From the NCBI GenBank assembly GCA_963820105.1, contig CAWFYI010000001.1:885911-949910 (forward strand): a stretch of DNA of 64,000 bases, given 5' to 3'. Source of the DNA: CAWFYI01 sp963820105. GTDB taxonomy: Bacteria > Patescibacteriota > Saccharimonadia > Saccharimonadales > UBA4665. Below, piece after piece: positions 43,258-52,018 of this stretch; within the stretch, counting starts at the first letter, position 1; each line of letters begins with the position of its first letter. Below the pieces are notes generated by a model. The model saw nothing but the letters and a program-made list of their open reading frames with translations. It did no database searches and was not told where the DNA came from. Both the position numbers and the translations under genes were made by a program.

Positions 43258-46056
43258 TCAAGGATTTTGTGGCTGGGTCGTAACGCTGCCATTCGCCAAG
43301 ATGACCCTATGACGCAATCCGCTCCGCAGAAACCGGATGCCTTTCTGGATCGCGATCCGATAGGCGATGGGCTTAAGCAAGCTCGGCAACTGGGGCAATG
43401 CGATGATATTGGCGTTTTCGGCGAAATACGCGGCCGCCCGCGCTTGCAGCCCCGGTGCCCGGTCGGAGGTAGCCCAGCGGTACACCACCTCCGGCAGGCT
43501 GGGGGCATCCATGGCGATTAAGGTATCCAGGATATGAATCCGGGTGGGCTCGTCCGTCAGGATGTTCAGCCGGCGTTCCAGCTCTCCCGCAACCGGCGCG
43601 AATTCCGGGAATGCCAGCGCATCCAGCAGTGGGTCAACACATTCCTCAGGCACATGGTCCCGTGACACGATATACGCCAGGAGTGTCAGAGTCCGGCGAG
43701 CGATGTCCGGCGGCCAGCCCGGCTTGCCATTGGGCAACCCGCTCAAGCACTTCGCCAGCACGTCAAGCATGAAGCCGGACGGCTGGCCGGTCTGATCGAT
43801 CTGTTGCTCCAGCCGCGTCAAAACAAACTCGGTCACCGAGAGCGACGCAATCTTGCGCATATCCCCACGCAATCGATTGCGGGCGTGCTCCCGGACAATC
43901 CAATCGGTCCCGTCCAGCGCAACGCGCACAACGGTCTCAATCCCGGTTTGATGCGGGTCCTGGACCAGGACGCCCACCGCCATCTTGCCCCAGGCCGATG
44001 ATGGGTCGTAGGCCAGTCTCTCCCAAACGGTCAGTGCTCGGGTAGCCGTGTCCGCCGGCAGCTCTGCATGCAGCCGGCTCAATACTGTCTCGTTCGGCTC
44101 GGCGCCGAGCAGTTCCCGCAGTGTCTGCACGGCGATAGGCCCGCCGGCCACTGCCAGCGCGGGCAGGTACAGAATCTCCCGGTCAATCTCGCTGGCGCCC
44201 GTCCGTGCGGCCTCGGCCAGGAGCACTTCCGCTTCAGGGTCGTGGACTCGTGCCAGTTGCCGGTAACCGTCGGCCTGCTGTTGAGGGTCCTTCAGCTTGT
44301 CGCGCAGGTAGGGCAATGCCCGCGCGCTGCCAATCTTGGCCAGGCTCTCGCCGGCCGCCATGCGCACGGCGGCCCGGGCATCTCCGACGGCGATTTGGGC
44401 CAGGCGCTCGGCGGCGTCCGTTCCCAGCGAGTCGGCCAATGCTGCCACGGCCGCGATTGCGACCGCCTCTGCTGGCTCGGCCAGAAGTTGCTCGAAGCGC
44501 TCGTCCAGCACCAGCGCGCCGGCGCGGCCCAGACAGCGCACCAGGATTGCGCGCTGGCCACGACTGGCCGCCCGATCTGTCAGCCGCCACAGCCGTGGTC
44601 CGTCGTCCGGCGACGACAGGGCCGGCAGTAGATGCGCCAACAGGCCGCCTTCCCAGCCGTCCGGCCGGTCGGCCAGCGGCAGGGTGCTCAGACAGATGTC
44701 CAGCGCCGGCGTGGCGTGGACATCCAGCAGGCCTAGCGCAGCTCCCGTCCGTTCGCCTCGGTCCAGCTCCGGACTGGACCAAATGCGTGCCAACGCTCGG
44801 GACAATACGGGCAACGGCCCTAAACGCTGGAGCAACCGGGTGGCAGCCCGCACTAGCGCTACCAGCCGGCCCGGTTCAGCCTCAACAGCGGCATCGTCGA
44901 GCTCGTGTGCGATCACCACTGCGTGCGCCAGATTGACCAGCTCCTTGCGTTGATTCTCGGCGTAGCGGGCCAGCGCCGGGTCAGCGGCCGTTGTGGCAAT
45001 GCGGTCCAGGGCGCGCAGCGCCGGGATGGTGCCGCACTCAGCCAGAGCCTTGACCACCCGCCAGTTTTCGTCCGTCTGATCTTCGGCTTGAGCCAGGCTT
45101 TCGAGTACGGCCACTTGCTGCAACGGCGCAAGCTCGGGCACGGCGGCCAGAACGGCCAACAGCGGGTCCCACAGCTGGCCCTGCTCCACGTGGCGCTCGG
45201 CCAACAGCCACCGCGCTGCGCCCAGCGACTGAAAACTGTCCACCGCTGGCGGCCCGCCGACCATCGCCAGGCTGCGCAGGGTGGTCGGGTCGTGCTCGCG
45301 CGACACCAGGTCGCCGTGCAGGGTTTGGCGCAACATCCGCGTGAATGCGCGGCAGTCCTGGTCATGCAGGCCACGCGCCACATACTCCCGATAAGCCGGC
45401 GCCTTCACCGCCGTCCAAGAATTCGCAGAGCTCGGCTTCCACCTGGTCCCACAAAGGCACCAGAACGGGGCTCGCCGGCGCCTCGCAGGCAGCCAGCAGG
45501 TAAGCGGCATCGGCGTGTCGCAGGCAGCCAGCAGGTAAGCGGCATCGGCGTGTCGCAGCGGAAGGTCTTCGGAATTCTTGATCAGCGCATTGATCAGCTT
45601 CCCCGCGTCCTTGTCTCGGCTCGTGAAATGCAGCGTGCGCACGGCCTGGGTGAGCACACCAAACGGCCGCCCGCCATTGCGGGCGATTTCAAGTAAGGTG
45701 TCGTCAGCACCGGATTGGATCAAATACTGCGCGGCCAGGAACTCGGCTTCCGCTCGACTGGAAAACTTGCATATCCCGTCCGGGCTGACGGACAGCCGGA
45801 CCAGGCCGCTCCCGGCAATGTGGTCGAGCCACGTCCAACTCGTCGCCTGGGCCAGGGGCAGACGGGGGGCCAATTCAGCCAGGTTGACTACAAGACTGGT
45901 CCCTTGCTCCCGATCCGCCTTCACCGCCTCGAACGCGAGCCGGCCCAGATCCACGACGAAGGCTGCCAGTTGGCTGGGCGACAGTTGCGCGCCGCCGGCT
46001 TGCCGCTGGGCGGTCTCGACCAGGACGTGGTTGAGCCACTGCCATTCCAGCTTGTT
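43258..46056 (-). CDS. HEAT-repeat domain of a large XRE-HEAT protein
   Basis: About 930 residues. The first part (LSPSQLAAFVVDLGRLAFEA, then ATSWTWLDHIAGSGLV and FSSRAEAEFLAAQYLIQSGA) resembles the winged-helix-to-repeat region that follows the NTPase in STAND/NACHT proteins. The remainder is a chain of HEAT-like helical repeats (RAAVRMAAGESLAKIGSARA, AVAIAAVAALADSLGTDAAE). I see no Walker A or B motif here or in the upstream N-terminal part. A 35-bp tandem duplication at 45485-45554 and a compensating indel garble about 30 residues. The gene begins at 46828 in another frame, with further indels near 46,060 and 46,200. Confidence 0.65.
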   Translation of the reverse strand, partial: NKLEWQWLNHVLVETAQRQAGGAQLSPSQLAAFVVDLGRLAFEAVKADREQGTSLVVNLAELAPRLPLAQATSWTWLDHIAGSGLVRLSVSPDGICKFSSRAEAEFLAAQYLIQSGADDTLLEIARNGGRPFGVLTQAVRTLHFTSRDKDAGKLINALIKNSEDLPLRHADAAYLLAACDTPMPLTCWLPARRRRAPFWCLCGTRWKPSSANSWTAVKAPAYREYVARGLHDQDCRAFTRMLRQTLHGDLVSREHDPTTLRSLAMVGGPPAVDSFQSLGAARWLLAERHVEQGQLWDPLLAVLAAVPELAPLQQVAVLESLAQAEDQTDENWRVVKALAECGTIPALRALDRIATTAADPALARYAENQRKELVNLAHAVVIAHELDDAAVEAEPGRLVALVRAATRLLQRLGPLPVLSRALARIWSSPELDRGERTGAALGLLDVHATPALDICLSTLPLADRPDGWEGGLLAHLLPALSSPDDGPRLWRLTDRAASRGQRAILVRCLGRAGALVLDERFEQLLAEPAEAVAIAAVAALADSLGTDAAERLAQIAVGDARAAVRMAAGESLAKIGSARALPYLRDKLKDPQQQADGYRQLARVHDPEAEVLLAEAARTGASEIDREILYLPALAVAGGPIAVQTLRELLGAEPNETVLSRLHAELPADTATRALTVWERLAYDPSSAWGKMAVGVLVQDPHQTGIETVVRVALDGTDWIVREHARNRLRGDMRKIASLSVTEFVLTRLEQQIDQTGQPSGFMLDVLAKCLSGLPNGKPGWPPDIARRTLTLLAYIVSRDHVPEECVDPLLDALAFPEFAPVAGELERRLNILTDEPTRIHILDTLIAMDAPSLPEVVYRWATSDRAPGLQARAAAYFAENANIIALPQLPSLLKPIAYRIAIQKGIRFLRSGLRHRVILANGSVTTQPQNP
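45485..45554 (-). repeat. 35-bp tandem duplication inside the HEAT gene
   Basis: 45485-45519 and 45520-45554 are identical (unit begins GCAGGCAGCC). 35 is not a multiple of three, so the frame shifts: with one unit the protein reads AAYLLAACEAPASPVLVPLW; with two it reads through a garbled stretch. Confidence 0.9.
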
Positions 46057-46169
46057 CGAGGTGGATTTCGGCGTCGAAATGCTGGAGAAAGTAGTCCAGA
46101 CGCATCCGCTGGCGGAAAGGCTCGGCCGACGCTGGCGTGCCGAGCCAATCCCAGATCGTGGCCGCAATT

Positions 46170-46828
46170 TCAGCGATCGGGTTGCCGGCTTTCCCAGTCC
46201 AGGACAGCGGCAATGACTTCATCCGGGCTGAGCGTGTCCGGCGGCGGCTCGGGTGGGTTCAAGTCGCGCAGGACGGCTTGCCAGGCGGCCAGCGCGGCCG
46301 GGACATCCAGCGGGACATCGCGGGACGCTCCTGAAGCGGCATCCCTGGCAGCTGCAATTTCCGGGTCGCCGGCGGCCGGCGCAGCTACCGCCCCCAGCGG
46401 CTCTACAGCCGCCAGCACGGCGCTGGCGGCATCCTCCGTAGCACTGAGTGCAGCCGGGATGGTCGCGCGGAAAGCTTCCGCGCGGTCGCGGAAACGGACG
46501 CTGTCCAGTTCCGGGTCTTTGACGTATTCGACCGCCTTGGCGATCGCCTTCAAGTCATCCTCGTCCAGATTATCCCCCAGGAGCGCCGCCATCTCACGAA
46601 CCTGGCGGGCCTGGGTGATGCCGCCATGCGCCACCAGGAAAGCCGCCTGGAATTTACAGAAAATGTCCACGTCTGGCTTGGCCTTGCCTTTGAGCACCTT
46701 GGAGAGCATGCTCTCGGACACGTGGCTGGCGCGGGCCAGTTCCCTTGCTTGCGGGCGGACTTCTTCAGGTAGCCGCGCAGCAGTTGAATGTAACGCTTCG
46801 GACCAACAGGATCGACAGTTCTCAGCAT
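46170..46828 (-). pseudogene. N-terminal XRE-type DNA-binding part of the XRE-HEAT protein (frameshifted)
   Basis: Natural start is probably ATG 46828 (MLRTVDPVGPKRYIQLLRGY LKKSAR). After an indel near 46,745 it runs into ARELARASHVSESMLSKVLK, an XRE-like helix-turn-helix, then DVDIFCKFQAAFLVAHGGIT. An Ala/Pro-rich linker ends SPDEVIAAVLDWESRQPDR. The frame then shifts to NPIAEIAATIWDWLGT and on to the HEAT part. XRE domains at the head of large repeat proteins are common in Chloroflexota STAND-like proteins, but here the NTPase is absent. Confidence 0.55.
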
Positions 46829-47053
46829 TGTCGTCGGCAACAACGGTTTGGTTTGACACCCATCAAGCCATTCCACGTTCTTCAAGCCGGTCGTGGCCAA
46901 ACTGCTCTCGGTCACCCCCAGTTTTACAGGCAAGTGGCCCGGCAATCAAGCCCTTTGGGCATCTTTTCAAGGGCATTCCAGTCCATTCAAGGCATAAATT
47001 GGTAAATTGTTGGCTTAGGGGCAAGCAACACAGACGGGTATGGAGTGAAGGAC

Positions 47054-47323
47054 ATGACTTCCTGGCAACTGCACCTTCTCTGGATGCAATGGCGGTATCA
47101 GGCCAGACGCCTCGCGCGCACGGACACTCTTCCGATGCGCCAGCGAAAACACGAGCAAATGGCACGGTACCTAACCGACCGGCTGGTCCACGACATAATC
47201 CAAGACAAGTATGCGGTGTCTTGTTTCTTGGCAAGCCCTTGGTGCGATCCAATCAGCTACCAGCGCCTCGTGCACTTAAGTCCCAACTGGATAGGTACCG
47301 AACGTGCGACATACGAAGATTGA
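47054..47323 (+). CDS. Hypothetical protein, 89 aa, in the recombinase region
   Basis: ATG 47054 with AAGGAC close upstream. Basic, helical (MTSWQLHLLWMQWRYQARRL, then MRQRKHEQMARYLTDRL), with two Cys near the end. No family recognised. It overlaps the following small frame by 20 bp in the same direction, as in a small accessory operon. Confidence 0.4.
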   Translation: MTSWQLHLLWMQWRYQARRLARTDTLPMRQRKHEQMARYLTDRLVHDIIQDKYAVSCFLASPWCDPISYQRLVHLSPNWIGTERATYED

Positions 47324-47555
47324 CCCCATCGCGCTTAGCTTACCTGTGACCGATCCACGCGCAGAGCTTCTTGCGCGGACCTATGCGGCGATTTTAACCT
47401 GGCGTCGTGAGCGGTTGTCGCTTATTCCAGCCAAGCTTGAGCCAATCGCGATCGGTGGCCAAGCTGCGGGCACTACTGCCGAGACGCGGCACTTTAGTGC
47501 TAACGGAGACGAGTCAATTCAAGGATCTCGATCGCGGGCCAGTGAGGTTGGCTAA
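47304..47555 (+). CDS. Hypothetical protein, 83 aa
   Basis: Overlaps the preceding small gene by 20 bp. An N-terminal helix with DPRAELLARTYAAILTWRRE is followed by a low-complexity end. Nothing recognised; may be a chance frame. Confidence 0.3.
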   Translation: MRHTKIDPIALSLPVTDPRAELLARTYAAILTWRRERLSLIPAKLEPIAIGGQAAGTTAETRHFSANGDESIQGSRSRASEVG

Positions 47556-47604
47556 GCTTTCGAAGCTGCTCTGGCCGACAGCCGCAGCCTTTTGACGTGT
47601 CCGC

Positions 47605-47859
47605 CTAGCTGTTGTCCGATTTACGAGGGCGGCCCGGCCGCTCGGCAGGAGTGTTCTCTTGTTCGAGATCGGCGAGGTCGAAATTTGGTTCTGGACTGGC
47701 GACAAAGCGACGCAGCAGAGCTCTAACCACCGGCGATATGCCACCGTATCGCCTCGACTTCTTCATAGCAGCTAACAACAAATCAACGTCTATCCGGACA
47801 TGCATGATCTTGTCACGACGCGGCCCATCCGAAGGCGGTAGCTTCTCTTGTGTAGGCAT
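47605..47859 (-). CDS. Small DNA-binding-like protein divergent from the serine recombinase
   Basis: 84 aa from ATG 47859. A ribbon-helix-helix-like pattern (KIMHVRIDVDLLLAAMKKSR, RYGGISPVVRALLRRFV) is followed by an acidic, then basic tail (GRPRKSDNS). It lies head to head with the recombinase gene across about 105 bp and may repress it. Family assignment is weak and rests on pattern and position. Confidence 0.5.
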   Translation of the reverse strand: MPTQEKLPPSDGPRRDKIMHVRIDVDLLLAAMKKSRRYGGISPVVRALLRRFVASPEPNFDLADLEQENTPAERPGRPRKSDNS

Positions 47860-47964
47860 CCCGAAACAGTCTAACACAAGTCTGTGTGTACATTTGACAG
47901 GCCCCCAAAGCTTGTGTAATATGTAATTACATATATCACGGCTGTCTTTCAAGGATTGGTAGTC

Positions 47965-49629
47965 ATGGCGAAGTTGGCGCTATTGGTAGCAAGAGTATCA
48001 ACCGTAGGACAGGAAGACAACTACTCCCCCGAAACTCAGTTTGCCGGCATGCGGAAGTACGCTGCCGCTATCGGCGCTGAGATCGCCAGTGAGATCTTGG
48101 ACGTCTGCAGCGGCGCTGTACCGATCTTTGATCGCCCTGGCGGCAAACTGATTCTGACGGCAATCAATGCGCGTTCGGTTGACACGGTGATTTTCTATAC
48201 AATCGATCGAGCTAGCCGCGACGAGGATGTGATTGACTTCATTATGCTGAAGCGCGAATTACGGGCGGCGAGCATTGAGCTGCACTTTGCCGATACTGGC
48301 CGGAGCGACCACGATTCGGTTACCGGCATTATTGAATATATCCGCGTGAGTGAAGCCGGCCGCGAGCGCAAGAAGATCATCGAGCGCACGATGCGCGGCA
48401 AGCAAGCTAAGGCCGCGAGTGGACAATGGGTCGGCAATTCTCATCCCCCCTTCGGTTACCGGCGCCTGGGTCGCGGGCGCAAAGCCCGATTGGCAATTGA
48501 CGCGCGCGAAGCCGCCATTGTGCGTCGAATTTTCGACCTATTCCTTGGGATACATGGGCAGCCGCTTGGCATTCAGACCATCGCCGCTACACTGACTGCG
48601 GAGAAAGTGCCGCCGCCGAGTCGACCAATAGAAAACAAGACACGCGGCTGGTACATTACCGTCGTCAAGACGATTCTACGCCGACGAGCGTACATCGGTG
48701 AGTTTGAGAGTTATGGTTTTCCAATCAACCTGCCTGACCTCGCGATTATCGATTCTGAGGCATTTGCGGCCGTCCAGGAACGCATGGCACGTAGCCGCGC
48801 CATTGCCGGTGTCTATCAGCGCAAGTATGAGTACCTGCTGACCGGCCGCATTACCTGCGCATGCGGCAAAGGCATGATGTCAAGCTGCGTCAAGCACGGC
48901 CGCTACCTCTACTATCGGTGCTACTCCGGCGTCCATGAACGCCACCTGCACCGGTGCGCCGAGCGCCATGTTCCCGCCAATATCGCCGACAGAGTAGCCT
49001 GGGACTGGCTGCACAGTCTGCTTTGCGATGAGATGCAGCTCGAGATTGGGCTAAACCGCTTCGCCGCCCAACGTGAGGGCGATGCTCAGCCAAAGCGCGA
49101 CAGGGTGGCTCAACTTGAGTCCGAAATCGCCGAGTTTGAACGCCAGATCCGTGTATTGGCGGCCGAGGTGCGCGCTGAAAAAGATGAATTTGTCGCTGCG
49201 ACGCTGCGCGAACAACAACGGATATCGGCCAGTCAGCGTACGGCTGCCAAGGCAGCTCGTTCTAAAGCAATGGCCGAACTAACGCGTGCAGAACTGACGG
49301 CAGAGGATCGCGCGCAAATCAAAGCCTGGGCCGCTGAAATACGGGAAGAGTGGGGCGAGTTGACCTTTGAGCAAAAGCGAACCCTGCTAGCTATCGTTGA
49401 TTTTCACGCTACGGTCGAGTACCATGAAGATGTGCGCGGCCTATGCATGACCTGTGGGCTGAACGTGGACGCGAATCTGAACCGCGTTGGTCAGTGGGCC
49501 AGTTTGGAAAAAGCAGAGTCGTTGAAGTGCACAAACGGCTCAAACTCGCTGATCAGGGTGCGCCCGTCCGCATCGTACTTCTTGTCGCCCAGGCCGGCCA
49601 CGGTGCGCACCGGTCGCAGGCGCGAGTAG
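47965..49629 (+). CDS. Large serine recombinase
   Basis: About 554 aa from ATG 47965 (AAGGA 9 nt upstream). The N-terminal resolvase domain starts LALLVARVSTVGQEDNYSPE with the nucleophile Ser in RVST. Then come IFYTIDRASRDEDVIDFIML, a helix E, and the recombinase domain (PPFGYRRLGRGRKARLAIDA, TVVKTILRRRAYIGEFESYG). A zinc-ribbon CACGKGMMSSCVKHGRYLYY-type segment and a long coiled coil (about 390-450) follow. The last about 35 codons are antisense exonuclease III sequence (from about 49,521), so the native C-terminus has been replaced at an integration junction. Confidence 0.9.
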   Translation: MAKLALLVARVSTVGQEDNYSPETQFAGMRKYAAAIGAEIASEILDVCSGAVPIFDRPGGKLILTAINARSVDTVIFYTIDRASRDEDVIDFIMLKRELRAASIELHFADTGRSDHDSVTGIIEYIRVSEAGRERKKIIERTMRGKQAKAASGQWVGNSHPPFGYRRLGRGRKARLAIDAREAAIVRRIFDLFLGIHGQPLGIQTIAATLTAEKVPPPSRPIENKTRGWYITVVKTILRRRAYIGEFESYGFPINLPDLAIIDSEAFAAVQERMARSRAIAGVYQRKYEYLLTGRITCACGKGMMSSCVKHGRYLYYRCYSGVHERHLHRCAERHVPANIADRVAWDWLHSLLCDEMQLEIGLNRFAAQREGDAQPKRDRVAQLESEIAEFERQIRVLAAEVRAEKDEFVAATLREQQRISASQRTAAKAARSKAMAELTRAELTAEDRAQIKAWAAEIREEWGELTFEQKRTLLAIVDFHATVEYHEDVRGLCMTCGLNVDANLNRVGQWASLEKAESLKCTNGSNSLIRVRPSASYFLSPRPATVRTGRRRE

Positions 49630-49847
49630 GTGGCCACGCCGCTGTAGCCCTTCTTCTCGGCCGCGCACCACTCTACCGCGTAGCCGGCTGGGCCGAGCAA
49701 GGCCTTAGAAAGCTGTTCGGGGTGGGCCTTGGTCTCCTGAATGGCGACCACGTCGCCGCCGCTATGATGCAGCCAGCCCAGAAAGCCCTTCTTTTCGGCC
49801 GCGCGGATGCCGTTGACGTTCCACGAGATGAGTTTGAGGGGCGCCAT
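49491..49847 (-). pseudogene. xth: Exodeoxyribonuclease III, 3'-truncated
   Basis: ATG 49847, 8 bp after the ampS stop. Reads MAPLKLISWNVNGIRAAEKK, DVVAIQETKAHPEQL and KKGYSGVATYSRLRP, the first about 110 residues of ExoIII (AP endonuclease) with the metal-binding Asn and Glu. After SEFEPFVHFN the homology stops at about 49,521, where VYFPN would be expected. The remaining residues to the stop belong to the serine-recombinase element. The catalytic C-terminal half (second Asn/Asp, His) is lost and not found elsewhere in the window. Confidence 0.85.
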
Positions 49848-49855
49848 ATCAGACC

Positions 49856-50956
49856 TTAAATACTCCCGCCCTGATAGAACAACTCGCCATCCACCGTGAT
49901 TTCGCCCTGGCGCATGTCGCAGATCATATCCCAATGCAGGCTGGAGCGGTTTTGGCTGCCGGTGTCGGGGAAGCCCGCTCCCAGCGCCATGTGGAAAGAG
50001 CCGCCCAGCTTCTCGTCGAACAAGATCGATTTGGTGAAGCGCTTGATGCCAAAGTTGGTGCCGATGGCGAATTCGCCCACGTAGCGCGCGCCGGCATCGG
50101 TGTCGAGCGCGCTCAACAGGAACGCCTCATTCTTCTTGGCGCTGGCCTGCACCACGCGGCCGTTTTCCAGCTTCAGCTCGATCCCATCGATCTCGCGCCC
50201 AAAGGCCACCACCGGATAGGTGAATTTTACCCAGCCGTTGACTGAGTCCTCCACCGGGCCGGTAAAAATCTCGCCGTCGGGCATGTTGCGCTGGCCATCG
50301 GCGTTGATGAAGCGGCGATCTTTTACCGAGAGGGTCAGGTCCACGTTGGGGCCGCGCACGACCACCTGATCGTGCGGCCGCATCCACTCCACCAGCCGCT
50401 GCTGCTGCAACGAAAATTCCTGCCAATAGGCCACCGGGTCTACCGCGAGGTCGTCCACGTGGCTGGCTCCGTAGACGAAATCTTCATAATCGCGCAGGCT
50501 CATCTCGGCATCCTGCGCGCCGGCATTGGTGGGGAACTGGGTGGTCACCCATTTGAACTGGCCGGCTGCTGTCCGCCGGAAATAAGTCTCCTGGAGCGGA
50601 GCCAGCGCTTTGCGCTGGATGGCCTGGCGCGCGGGGTCCACGCCGCTCAACTCGCGGGTATTGGAGGTGCCGCCCAGGCTGATCAAACACTCAAACTCTT
50701 CATATTGGGCGCGCACAAAGGGCGAGATGTAGCTGAGCTGGGCGTCATTGGCATGCTGCATAAAAAAGGCTGCCAGGCCCGGCAAACTTAACAGCAGATG
50801 CGGCAGACCGCCCCGCTCCAGCACGCGCTCATACACGGCCTCGATGAGCGGGGCCGCCACGGTCTGGCCGCTGATGGACACCCGCTCGCCGGGCTGGACC
50901 TTGACGGAATAATCGACCAAGACCTGCGCGAGACGCACAACACGTGGATCCGGCAC
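49856..50956 (-). CDS. ampS: M29 family aminopeptidase (AmpS-like)
   Basis: 366 aa from GTG 50956, with AGGAGG 5 nt upstream; the open frame beyond it is not needed. Metallo-aminopeptidase removing N-terminal residues from peptides in the cytoplasm. Typical blocks are QPGERVSISGQTVAAPLIEA, LISLGGTSNTRELSGVDPAR, RPHDQVVVRGPNVDLTLSV, NMPDGEIFTGPVEDSVNGWV, and the metal-binding C-terminal region GEFAIGTNFGIKRFTKSILFDEKLGG-like segment followed by SSLHWDMICDMR. Operon with the truncated xth gene. Confidence 0.9.
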   Translation of the reverse strand: MPDPRVVRLAQVLVDYSVKVQPGERVSISGQTVAAPLIEAVYERVLERGGLPHLLLSLPGLAAFFMQHANDAQLSYISPFVRAQYEEFECLISLGGTSNTRELSGVDPARQAIQRKALAPLQETYFRRTAAGQFKWVTTQFPTNAGAQDAEMSLRDYEDFVYGASHVDDLAVDPVAYWQEFSLQQQRLVEWMRPHDQVVVRGPNVDLTLSVKDRRFINADGQRNMPDGEIFTGPVEDSVNGWVKFTYPVVAFGREIDGIELKLENGRVVQASAKKNEAFLLSALDTDAGARYVGEFAIGTNFGIKRFTKSILFDEKLGGSFHMALGAGFPDTGSQNRSSLHWDMICDMRQGEITVDGELFYQGGSI

Positions 50957-51173
50957 TGTGACCTCCTGGGTAAGCGTGGCCTCATTATAGCTGGAGGCCG
51001 AAAAGCAGCTATAATCGGGCTGCTGCTCGGATCGCAACCGACCGGGACGGCAACTCAACCGCCTGTTTCCCCTCTCCCCGCCGCGCGAGAGACGGGCATC
51101 TTACTCGGAAGGAGAAGATAGCCATGTGCCTCAATCGGTTCGCCCCGGATGCTATTTGGCTCTACAGGCGTCC

Positions 51174-51979
51174 ATGCAAACCCTGACCACCCTATCTGAG
51201 CTGCGCCAAGCGCGCGCGGCCCTGACCGGCACATTGGGCCTGGTGCCCACCCGTGGCGGCCTGCACGCCGGCAAGCTGTCGCTGGTGGCCCGCGCGCGGG
51301 CCGAGTGCGCCGGCGTGGCCGTAAGCCTGCTGCCGTCCGAGACCTCCACCAGCGACGACCTGGCGCACGACTTGGCGCTGCTGGCGCCGCTGGCGGTTGA
51401 CCTGGTCTGGGCGCCAGCTTACTCGACCCTCTATCCACCCGATTTCCAGACGTGGGTATTGGTCGAGCAGGTGGCCGCACCATTGGAGGGTAAACACCGG
51501 CCCGGCCACTTCCGCGCCGTCGCCACTGAAACCACGCGGCTTTTCAACGCACTCGCTCCGAGCCGAGCCTACTACGGCCAACTTGACGCCCAGCAGCTGG
51601 CCGTGGTGCGGCGCCTGGTGCGCGATCTTGATTACGCTGTCCAAATTGTCGATTGCCCCACCGTGCGCGAGCCCGACGGCCTGGCGCTCAACCGGCGCAA
51701 TGCCGGCCTCAGCGCGCCCCAACGCCGCGCCGCCACAGTGCTCTATCGGGCCTCTCGGCCGGCCGCCAGGCCTACACTGCCGGTGAACGCGATGGCGACA
51801 CGCTGCGGGCCATTCTGTCCTCCACATTGGCCGCTGAGCCCTTGGCGCGCGAGGAGTACGTCTCGGTGGCCCAGCCGGACAGCCTGGACGAGCTCCAACA
51901 AGCAACACAGGGCGCGCTGCTGTCGATTGCGGCCAGAATTGGCAGAGTACGACTCATCGACAGCCTGTCACTCGACTGA
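51174..51979 (+). pseudogene. Degenerate pantoate-beta-alanine ligase homolog (PanC-like), one frameshift
   Basis: About 268 aa, starting MQTLTTLSELRQARAALTGT. Fold-level similarity to PanC is clear (GLVPTRGGLHAGKLSLVARA, GKHRPGHFRAVATETTRLFN, REPDGLALNRRN), but catalytic positions are changed. The second His of the HxGH nucleotide-binding motif is Lys, the FVNPxQF pantoate-binding motif is absent (SLLPSETSTSDD instead), the catalytic Lys of GEKD is Leu (GQLD), and SSRN is NRRN. One indel near 51,770 joins it to AYTAGERDGDTLRAILSSTL and the end at 51979. It precedes coaX, consistent with CoA-pathway descent, but ligase activity is doubtful. Confidence 0.7.
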
Positions 51980-52018
51980 AAACCAACTGATCAGGGAAAA
52001 CTGGAAGATCGAAACAAG

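Noticed and set aside
43216..43521. Plus-strand 101-aa frame after the Rhs remnant
   Set aside because: Mostly antisense to the HEAT gene end, with no independent support.
43258..46859. STAND/NACHT NTPase defence protein
   Set aside because: No Walker A or B motif found in any frame of the gene; only the post-NTPase-like and HEAT parts are visible.
46745..47252. Small frames on both strands between the XRE-HEAT gene and the recombinase region
   Set aside because: They overlap the XRE gene start in wrong frames and lack ribosome-binding sites.
31612..49600. Recent horizontal transfer of a Chloroflexota island into a CPR chromosome
   Set aside because: Both boundary genes are truncated at the same point, there is no integration signature at 32 kb, and Chloroflexota housekeeping genes continue to the window end.
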